From Deltaproteobacteria bacterium (GTDB lineage: Bacteria; Desulfobacterota; Desulfobacteria; Desulfobacterales; ETH-SRB1): a stretch of 6,843 bases of DNA. The notes beneath the pieces are model-generated. The model saw only the letters and a program-made list of their open reading frames with translations, made no database searches and was not told where the DNA came from. Made by a program: the position numbers and the translations under genes. Position 1 is the first letter of the stretch. Each line of letters starts with the position of its first letter. The stretch lies in contig JAFCZU010000207.1 of assembly GCA_019314185.1 (NCBI GenBank), forward strand, positions 1 to 6,843, given 5' to 3'. Positions 1 through 5,259 of this stretch are shown in pieces.

Positions 1-957
1 TCATTGCCGCAATCCTGCGTCAATATTTTCACCTTTTGGTTCTAAAGGCAAGTTCGACCTTATTAGGATGTTTTTTTGCAGAGATTGAACAACCTTGTCA
101 ATATTCTCAACTCCATTTCTGATTTCGTTCACTCCTTTTTTTGTAGATTTCGTGACTTCGGGTATATCTGCGCTGCCCTCTTCGAGGGCTTTCAGGATCT
201 TTTTAATGCTTGAAATGCAATCTAATACCCCATCTCCGATTTTCTTAATCCTGACAAGGTTATCCTGGACATTATCCATTGCTTCAGGGGTCTTTGTAGT
301 GGCATCGCCAATGTTTTCAAGTATGGCTCCAGCCTTATCAAGATCGTTTTGGATGGTTTCTAAAAGCGCTCTTGATTTCAGCAGACCTCCAACAGTGCCT
401 TTGCCGGCTTTTATATTGCTTGCAACAGCTTCGAGATGAGAAATGGTTTTGTTGATATTGTCAATGGCTGTAAAGAATGGTCCATCAGGATCACGCATTA
501 TTTTTGTTATTTCCGATATATCCTGAACAGCCTGCACAACCATTTTAGCTGTTTTTTCCACCTGAAATTCCGCCATAATATCAGATATCTTTTTTTTCGC
601 CTCGGATTTTATCTCTCCGCCTTCAGGAATAAATAAAGCATCATGGCTGCCGGGTTGTATGGAAACGTATTCAGATCCAATAAATGTCGGGCTTTCAACA
701 ATTGCAATAGAATCGATTCTGATCCTGGAAGAGTATTTCTCTAAAATAGCCAGCTTGACTTTTACCTTATTTCCATCAAGGGTAATTTCCTTTACTTTTC
801 CAATATTAGCCTTAAATAGTTTTACAGAGGCATTGTCTTGAAGGTTATAGCTTTCATTAAATGTTGTATAATATATAATATATGTTTTAAACCAGTCTTT
901 TCCCCTGCCGATTATTATTATTGCGGCCTGCAATTTTTTCTTTTTTACTGAAATCAA
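1..957 (-). CDS. mlaD: MlaD-like MCE-domain protein with disrupted N-terminus
   Basis: This is the substrate-binding MCE subunit of an Mla-type phospholipid ABC transporter, which is normally anchored in the inner membrane and faces the periplasm. In the 318-residue reading from a TTG codon, the MCE core lies at about residues 26-105 (from YYTTFNESYNLQDNASVKLF to FIGSEYVSIQPG). A long helical, coiled-coil-like region follows, with GKGTVGGLLKS near residues 185-195, and the C-terminus is NLPLEPKGENIDAGLRQ. It is the last gene of the mlaE/mlaF-like/mlaD operon and starts 61 bp after the ATPase-like gene. The N-terminus is abnormal. The frame opens at TTG without a Shine-Dalgarno and encodes only a basic stub, then AAIIIIGRGKDWF, which is the end of a membrane anchor. 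A better start, ATG at 962-964, reads MNIDFSKKEKIAG in another frame. A deletion with frameshift is inferred, so the gene may be a pseudogene. The family assignment is secure; function is doubtful. Confidence 0.88.
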   Translation of the reverse strand: MISVKKKKLQAAIIIIGRGKDWFKTYIIYYTTFNESYNLQDNASVKLFKANIGKVKEITLDGNKVKVKLAILEKYSSRIRIDSIAIVESPTFIGSEYVSIQPGSHDALFIPEGGEIKSEAKKKISDIMAEFQVEKTAKMVVQAVQDISEITKIMRDPDGPFFTAIDNINKTISHLEAVASNIKAGKGTVGGLLKSRALLETIQNDLDKAGAILENIGDATTKTPEAMDNVQDNLVRIKKIGDGVLDCISSIKKILKALEEGSADIPEVTKSTKKGVNEIRNGVENIDKVVQSLQKNILIRSNLPLEPKGENIDAGLRQ

Positions 958-964
958 TGTTCAT
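926..964 (-). pseudogene. Out-of-frame original N-terminus of the MCE gene
   Basis: From the ATG at 962-964 the minus strand reads MNIDFSKKEKIAG, then runs out of frame (RNNNNRQGKRLV) to a stop. Short polar stretches ending in KKEKIAG directly before the transmembrane helix are typical of MlaD-like proteins in this lineage (recalled, not searched). The in-frame body resumes at AAIIIIGRGKDWF in the frame of the TTG at 955-957. The simplest reading is that a few dozen bases encoding most of the anchor helix were lost at about 925, next to an AAT-repeat run, which put the two parts out of frame. An assembly error is the alternative. Confidence 0.55.
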
Positions 965-1018
965 AATAAAATCTATATAGTGTTAAGAATTAAAAATCAA
1001 TGGTAACTACTCACGTAG

Positions 1019-1690
1019 TCAGGTTGCAACAGTTGTTAATCTTCCCCCTGATATCAATATGTTTCTGTTTGAAAATTCTTTAACAAAGTCTTTATCATGA
1101 GAGATAAAAACCAGTGGAAGTCCTGTTGATAATGTGTCTTTAATAATTTCCATAAACAGATCGAATTGAGAGCGCATAATAAAATTTTCCGGGTGTTCAA
1201 TTAACAGTATTGCAGGTGACTTTGATAATTCACGGATTGCAATTGCGATTCGTAATTCTATTGGTCGAAGATCTCCGGGACGCAGATCGAGTTTATCGTA
1301 AATGTTAAAATTGATGCACAGTTCCGTTGTTTTTTTGTCGATATCTAATAAGAGTGAATTTTCAAAATAGTATCTCATTAAAAGAAGGTTTTCTCTGATG
1401 CTTAAGTTTCTTATCAAAGCTGCATCTGATGCGATATAGCCTACTTGCTTCTTGTACGAAAGAAGCTGTTTGTCGTTTGAGAAATCAAGATTCTTGCCCA
1501 TAAATCTATAAGTTCCCTTTAAAGGACGGACAAGTGTTGCAATAGCTTTAAGCAATAAATGAGCATCATCTGGCGAATCTGCATCTATGGAGCAGATATC
1601 ACTTTCTGATATGGAAAAATAGAATCCATTAAGGCCATTGCCTGTTCCGATCTGCAAAAGAGTATAATCTGAAAGTTCGATTAATTGCAT
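1019..1690 (-). CDS. Degenerate MlaF-like ABC transporter ATPase subunit (probably ATP-inactive)
   Basis: This 223-residue protein aligns colinearly with MlaF-type ATPases but lacks their catalytic residues. Where Walker A should read GxSGxGKTT it has DADSPDDAHL (residues 36-45), with Ala43 in place of the lysine. The Q-loop position is Ser88 in YIASDAAL. The signature LSGGQ is LRPIE (141-145). Walker B is ILLIEHP (161-167), with Glu165-His166 instead of Asp-Glu. The switch histidine remains (ISHD, His198). I chose the ATG at 1688-1690 because MQLIELSDY matches the first strand of the fold and AAGG lies 5 nt upstream. A longer in-frame start at 1792 would translate only tandem-repeat DNA. The gene sits between the permease and MCE genes, as a true MlaF would. 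The intact frame suggests a retained pseudo-ATPase that may bind the permease without powering it, but recent decay is possible. Confidence 0.82.
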   Translation of the reverse strand: MQLIELSDYTLLQIGTGNGLNGFYFSISESDICSIDADSPDDAHLLLKAIATLVRPLKGTYRFMGKNLDFSNDKQLLSYKKQVGYIASDAALIRNLSIRENLLLMRYYFENSLLLDIDKKTTELCINFNIYDKLDLRPGDLRPIELRIAIAIRELSKSPAILLIEHPENFIMRSQFDLFMEIIKDTLSTGLPLVFISHDKDFVKEFSNRNILISGGRLTTVAT

Positions 1691-1718
1691 TTGAACCTTG
1701 AACCCTGAACCTGAAACC
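1691..1718. repeat. Four 7-bp tandem repeats (TTGAACC type)
   Basis: Four consecutive heptamers, TTGAACC, TTGAACC, CTGAACC and TGAAACC, end exactly at the chosen ATG of the mlaF-like gene. On the coding strand they read as repeated GGTTCA(A/G) units, and the last one supplies the AAGG ribosome-binding sequence (1696-1699), 5 nt from the ATG. The exact 7-nt period is directly visible. Confidence 0.85.
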
Positions 1719-1743
1719 GATGACTTTAGATAGCAACGACTAT

Positions 1744-1838
1744 AATTGAGGAATTGCGAATTTAGGAATTGAAGGTATTCTGCTAATTTCAATTTCTCAA
1801 TTTCTCAATTCCTCAATTCCTTAATCCCTCAATCCCTC
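1744..1838. repeat. 8-bp tandem repeats with a 12-bp inverted copy
   Basis: Six 8-bp units related to AATTCCTC occupy 1791-1838 (AATTTCTC twice, AATTCCTC, AATTCCTT, AATCCCTC twice). The last unit overlaps the stop codon of the permease gene. Opposite-strand copies lie at 1744-1774. AATTGAGGAATT at 1744-1755 is an exact reverse complement of 1807-1818, so RNA from this gap could form a stem with a loop of about 50 nt. The patch lies inside the operon, between mlaE and the mlaF-like gene. There is no U-tract to make it a classical terminator. Confidence 0.8.
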
Positions 1839-2613
1839 ACATATAAAAGACTGCTGATATTATGACATTTATTATCAGGCAGTAAAAAAAACACTCGATA
1901 GCTGCGCCTGAGGTTATAGATGGCAGCCTGGTTATATTTTTTATTTTGCTGAATCCATGATAGAGGCATGTGACAGTAATAGTAATTCCAAAGCATATTG
2001 CTTTAAAAATACCCACAGTAATATCTGTTGGAGTTATAGCTTTTCCGATCTGGGAAAGCAGGTTGCCCATTGGGATATGCGTAAAACTCCATATTATAGC
2101 ATACCCTCCGACAATAGCAATAACGTCAAAAATTATAAAAAGGCAAATCATAGCAGTAGTGATGCCTATTAATCTTGGCAGACAAACAACCCGAACCGGA
2201 TCAAGACCGGTCATTTCGATGGTGTCAATTTCATGAAAAACATTCATGTATCCAATCTCAATTGTTACTGAAGTGGCTGATCTCAATATTACAAACAGCG
2301 CCGTAATTCCCGGGCCCAGCTCTCTCACAATTAATAGAACAATTGTTTTTCCCAGGTCGTATTGATTTGAAATCTTTGCAAACTGAATAATTAACATACT
2401 CCCGACAATAAGAGCGACTGGGATAATGATTGGAAGGGCCTGAACCGCTGTAAAATAAATCTGCTCCAGAATAATTCTTCTAACCAGGACTCTACCCTCT
2501 TTGGGCCTTTTAAAGATCAGCCGGCCTATTCTGTAAGTAAAGGCAAACAGATCCAGGATGCGGTTGACAGAGTTTATGGTTTTCCTGCCTATGAAGCCTG
2601 TTATATGATCCAT
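1837..2613 (-). CDS. mlaE: MlaE-family ABC transporter permease
   Basis: This is the integral inner-membrane permease of an Mla-type phospholipid transporter, and its 258 residues are the usual length for MlaE. The family core is clear: RELGPGITALFVILRSAT (97-114), then the EIGYMNVFHEID segment (119-130) and TIEMTGLDPVRVVCLPRL (131-148). These correspond to the conserved ELGP, E-x-G-x-M-x-V-x-EEID and LDPVRYLVxPR elements. Hydrophobic segments lie at about 58-78, 88-110, 150-176, 197-217 and 240-256, after an amphipathic N-terminal helix. The ATG at 2611-2613 is supported by AAGG at 2619-2622 with 5-nt spacing. It is the first gene of the minus-strand operon. Unlike its two partners it shows no obvious loss of key residues. 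Transport direction cannot be told from sequence. Confidence 0.92.
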   Translation of the reverse strand: MDHITGFIGRKTINSVNRILDLFAFTYRIGRLIFKRPKEGRVLVRRIILEQIYFTAVQALPIIIPVALIVGSMLIIQFAKISNQYDLGKTIVLLIVRELGPGITALFVILRSATSVTIEIGYMNVFHEIDTIEMTGLDPVRVVCLPRLIGITTAMICLFIIFDVIAIVGGYAIIWSFTHIPMGNLLSQIGKAITPTDITVGIFKAICFGITITVTCLYHGFSKIKNITRLPSITSGAAIECFFYCLIINVIISAVFYM

Positions 2614-2662
2614 TATTGCCTTGCAAGATATGCGGGGAAAAGTTTGTATTATCGGTCTATTG

Positions 2663-2691
2663 TTGACTTATATGAGACATTACAATATAAA
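2663..2691 (+). promoter_or_regulatory. Candidate sigma-70 promoter for the adenylate cyclase gene
   Basis: TTGACT (2663-2668) and TATAAA (2686-2691) are separated by 17 bp, which is the optimal spacing. Transcription would begin near 2698 and run through the long inverted repeat, giving a leader of roughly 240 nt before the cyclase ATG at 2936. This is consensus matching only, and AT-rich DNA yields chance matches. Confidence 0.45.
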
Positions 2692-2706
2692 AAGTAAAAA
2701 GGTCAA
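2679..2706 (-). promoter_or_regulatory. Candidate sigma-70 promoter for the mlaE operon
   Basis: On the minus strand, TTGACC (2706 to 2701) and TGTAAT (2684 to 2679) are 16 bp apart and match the sigma-70 consensus at five of six bases in each box. Transcription would start near 2672, about 60 nt upstream of the mlaE ATG. The site overlaps the plus-strand candidate, so the two could not be occupied by polymerase at once. This is consensus matching only. Confidence 0.38.
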
Positions 2707-2722
2707 CACAATATACTAACTC

Positions 2723-2916
2723 TGATGAACTCGTAAAAAGCCGATTTTGTTCACTTCATGACCATTTTGGGCGCAATTGAAATGTTCATCTAAAAATGCA
2801 AGAACTCGGCCTAACGGCCTCAAACAGCTTGCATTTCTTGACGATGAACATCTTAATTGCTTTTTTTCCAAAACGCTCAAAGCCGTTCACAAAAGACTTT
2901 TTACGAGATCGTCAAC
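2723..2916. repeat. Long imperfect inverted repeat (palindromic element)
   Basis: Two arms of about 80-89 bp (2723-2802 and 2828-2916) are imperfect reverse complements around a 25-bp centre. Exact matching blocks, in order from the outside in, are CTCGTAAAAAG (2730-2740 with 2897-2907), GCAATT (2773-2778 with 2855-2860), ATGTTCATC (2782-2790 with 2843-2851) and AAATGCAAG (2794-2802 with 2828-2836). Between the outer blocks the arms diverge. The centre contains AGGCCGTTAGGCC on the minus strand, a pair of AGGCC copies. No transposase or other convincing coding capacity is present, so it resembles a MITE- or REP-like dispersed element. I recall outer-end sequences like this as common between genes in Desulfobacterales, but no search was made. 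It ends 19 nt before the cyclase ATG. Confidence 0.8.
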
Positions 2917-2935
2917 TCTTATCTATTGGTTTTCT

Positions 2936-5179
2936 ATGAAAAAGTTTTTCAACCTGCGTCCTTTTCTTATCACTCTTTTTGCCGTCTTTGTCTGCATTTT
3001 CGGTTATTTAAAGGGCGTCCCCTTTCTTGATCTTATGGAATTAAAAACTATTGATTTAAGATTCGAATCCAGGGGGAGAATTACGCCGAGCCCTGATGTG
3101 GTTTTAGCGGTAATAGATGAAAAGAGCATTAATAAGGAAGGAAAATGGATATGGCCAAGATCGAAGATAGCAAAGCTTGTCACAAAACTTTCAAAAGCAG
3201 GCGCCAAAGTCATAGCTTTTGATATTGGATTTCTTGAACCTGACGACAAAAGAATCATTCAGGTGATAAATAAAATAGAAAATAAAGTAAATGATCTTCA
3301 TATCCAAGAACCCGGGATCAAAGATTATCTTGAAAATCTTAAAGCGCAGGTCGATAATGATAAGCTTTTGGCCGATGCCATAAGGAATTCCCGTTCCAAA
3401 GTTGTGTTAGGGTATTTTTTTCAAATGGAGCGGGCGGTATTAGAGCATGCAAGCGAGCAGGAGATAAGCGCTCATCAAAAGAATGTTGCTGGTTCAAAAT
3501 ATAAAATTGTTCGTTACAAATCAGGTGATGCGCAAAACATACCTCTTATTGAAGCAATAATGCCTCAATCTAACATTGAGACGATCTCAACCGCCAGCAA
3601 ATATTCAGGATTCTTCAATATGATGCCTGACAAGGATGGAGTTGTCAGATGGATGCCTGCTGTTTTCAAGTGTAATGGGGCGCTATATGCGCCTTTGTCG
3701 CTGATTGCTGCAAGCGCCTATTTGGATGCTCCCATGTCTGTTAAAATAGCCGAACATGGTGTGGAAGAGGTGCAGATTGGCAGGCTGTCTATACCAACAG
3801 ATGAGCTGGGAAGAGTTTTAATAAATTATCGAGGTGAAGAAAAAACCTTTCCGCATATTTCGATTACAGACATATTAAATGAAAAAATTCCTGATAATAT
3901 TTTAAAAGACAAGATTGTAATGGTTGGCGCTACCGCTGTTGGTATATTTGATTTGCGGGTCACTCCATTTGGAAATGTTTTTCCGGGTCTTGAAATTCAT
4001 GCAAATGTTATAGATGCTATTTTATCAAAGGATTTTATGTATCAGCCGGCATGGGCGGCTATCTTTGATATAATGGCTATAATAGCTGCGGGGATTTTTC
4101 TTGCGATTGTGCTTCCTGAAACAGGCGGTATCGGCGGCGCAATAGCTGCTTCCTCACTTTTTATAACCTATATTTTGCTGTGCCGGCATCTATTTTCTTC
4201 AAATGGATTAATTCTTAATCTTATTTATCCCCTCATTTTAATAATCACAGTATATATAAGTATTACCACCTATAAATATTTTACTGAGTCCAGGCAAAAA
4301 AGGTTTATTAAAAATGCTTTTTCAACATATCTTGCTCCAGCAGTGGTCAAACAGCTTATAGAATCTCCTGAAAAACTTGTGCTGGGTGGTGAGCAACGTG
4401 TAATTACAGCATTTTTTTCAGATGTTCAGGGATTTACAAGTATTTCTGAAAATCTAACGCCACATGACCTGGTTGAACTTTTAAATGAATTTTTAACAGA
4501 GATGACAGACATAATTTTGCGACATAAAGGAACAGTGGATAAATTTGAAGGCGATGCCATTATTGCTTTTTTCGGAGCGCCCAACGAGCTTGAAAATCAG
4601 GAGCAAGTAGCCTGTAATGCCTGTATAGAGATGCAGAAAAGGCTGTCAGAACTCAGGATAAAATGGAAAGCTGAAGGAAAGCCCGAACTTAAGATGCGGA
4701 TCGGTCTTTGCACCGGTCAGGCCGTTGTGGGCAACATGGGATCAAAAACACGCATGGATTATACAATGATGGGTGATACGGTTAATACTGCGGCAAGGCT
4801 TGAGGGTGTTAACAAAATTTACGGGATTTATACCCTTGTCAGTGACTCAACTTTTAAGGCAACAGACGGCAGCATTGTTGCGAGGGAAATAGATTCTATA
4901 AATGTTGTTGGAAAAAAAGAGCCGATAACAGTTTATCAACTTTTAGGTTATCCTGATGATATTGATGAACGCACGAGTAAGACAACAGAAAATTACTCCA
5001 ACGGTCTTTATGCATACAGGAATCAGGATTGGGAAAAAGCCGGAAGTTTTTTTAAAGCAGCGTTAGAGCTGACATCTGACGACGGTCCAAGCAAAACCAT
5101 GCTGCTCAGGTGTGAAGAATATAAAATTAATCCTCCTCCGGAAGATTGGGATGGGGCATTTACCATGAAAACAAAATAG
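2936..5179 (+). CDS. CHASE2-domain class III adenylate cyclase, membrane-bound
   Basis: This 747-residue receptor cyclase is predicted to make cAMP from ATP in response to an extracytoplasmic signal. A membrane helix (about 8-25) is followed by a CHASE2 sensor domain (about 30-365; KTIDLRFESRGR, DVVLAVIDEKS, WIWPRSK). Three membrane helices follow (about 374-393, 399-416, 425-446), then a catalytic domain (about 485-670). All catalytic residues are visible: metal-binding Asp496 (FFSDVQGFT) and Asp540 (KFEGDAIIAFFGAP), purine-selecting Lys536 and Thr610 (MDYTMMGDTVN), and transition-state Asn617 and Arg621 (NTAAR). The Lys/Thr pair predicts adenylate rather than guanylate specificity. The tail (about 685-747) has a TPR-like helix pair and PPPEDWDG. 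I chose the ATG at 2936 because the membrane helix begins there. A TTG reading from 2777 would translate palindromic repeat DNA. There is no clear Shine-Dalgarno before the ATG. The ligand is unknown. Confidence 0.93.
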   Translation: MKKFFNLRPFLITLFAVFVCIFGYLKGVPFLDLMELKTIDLRFESRGRITPSPDVVLAVIDEKSINKEGKWIWPRSKIAKLVTKLSKAGAKVIAFDIGFLEPDDKRIIQVINKIENKVNDLHIQEPGIKDYLENLKAQVDNDKLLADAIRNSRSKVVLGYFFQMERAVLEHASEQEISAHQKNVAGSKYKIVRYKSGDAQNIPLIEAIMPQSNIETISTASKYSGFFNMMPDKDGVVRWMPAVFKCNGALYAPLSLIAASAYLDAPMSVKIAEHGVEEVQIGRLSIPTDELGRVLINYRGEEKTFPHISITDILNEKIPDNILKDKIVMVGATAVGIFDLRVTPFGNVFPGLEIHANVIDAILSKDFMYQPAWAAIFDIMAIIAAGIFLAIVLPETGGIGGAIAASSLFITYILLCRHLFSSNGLILNLIYPLILIITVYISITTYKYFTESRQKRFIKNAFSTYLAPAVVKQLIESPEKLVLGGEQRVITAFFSDVQGFTSISENLTPHDLVELLNEFLTEMTDIILRHKGTVDKFEGDAIIAFFGAPNELENQEQVACNACIEMQKRLSELRIKWKAEGKPELKMRIGLCTGQAVVGNMGSKTRMDYTMMGDTVNTAARLEGVNKIYGIYTLVSDSTFKATDGSIVAREIDSINVVGKKEPITVYQLLGYPDDIDERTSKTTENYSNGLYAYRNQDWEKAGSFFKAALELTSDDGPSKTMLLRCEEYKINPPPEDWDGAFTMKTK

Positions 5180-5180
5180 G

Positions 5181-5217
5181 GTGAGGGATTCAGACGGACT
5201 GAAGACCGAAGGTTGTC
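5181..5217 (+). repeat. Short degenerate repeat patch after the cyclase stop
   Basis: GTGAGGGATT (5181-5190) follows 1 nt after the cyclase stop codon and is identical to the minus-strand sequence spanning the mlaE stop (1840 to 1831). It is followed by two near-identical heptamers, GACTGAA (5197-5203) and GACCGAA (5204-5210), then GGTTGTC (5211-5217), which is much less similar. This looks like another small patch of the intergenic repeat type seen at 1691-1838. It is not long enough for certainty. Confidence 0.4.
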
Positions 5218-5243
5218 AGAACATTTTATGCCTTCAACAAAAC

Positions 5244-5250
5244 AAAGGAG
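5244..5250 (+). promoter_or_regulatory. Ribosome-binding site of the AAA/nuclease gene
   Basis: AAAGGAG lies 9 nt upstream of the ATG at 5260. It is the strongest Shine-Dalgarno sequence in the window and fixes the start of the downstream gene. Confidence 0.8.
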
Positions 5251-5259
5251 AGCCGGTCA

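Noticed and set aside
95..841. Plus-strand open frames of 60-114 codons inside the MCE gene
   Set aside because: They are antisense to a clear family member and show no recognisable domain or ribosome-binding site.
1006..1019. Small hairpin ACTAC-TCAC-GTAGT at the end of the mlaF-like gene
   Set aside because: A 5-bp stem without a T-tract on the coding strand is expected by chance and overlaps the stop codon.
1691..1792. N-terminal extension of the mlaF-like gene from an ATG at 1792
   Set aside because: The 34 extra residues come from the 7-bp and 8-bp tandem repeats and their inverted copy. The ABC fold begins at the ATG at 1690, which has its own AAGG.
1691..1838. CRISPR-like array
   Set aside because: The 7-8 bp units are contiguous with no spacers of CRISPR length, and no cas gene is present.
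1957..2236. Plus-strand open frames inside the permease gene
   Set aside because: They are antisense shadows of conserved MlaE sequence, and overlap each other in different frames.
2777..2935. N-terminal extension of the cyclase from a TTG codon
   Set aside because: The 53 extra residues are translated from the palindromic repeat, show no cyclase-family features and precede the natural membrane helix that starts at the ATG at 2936.
3004..3258. Minus-strand open frame within the CHASE2 region
   Set aside because: It is antisense to the conserved sensor domain and has no supporting features.
5189..5203. Hairpin TTCAG-5 nt-CTGAA after the cyclase as a terminator
   Set aside because: The stem is only 5 bp and is not followed by a T-tract.
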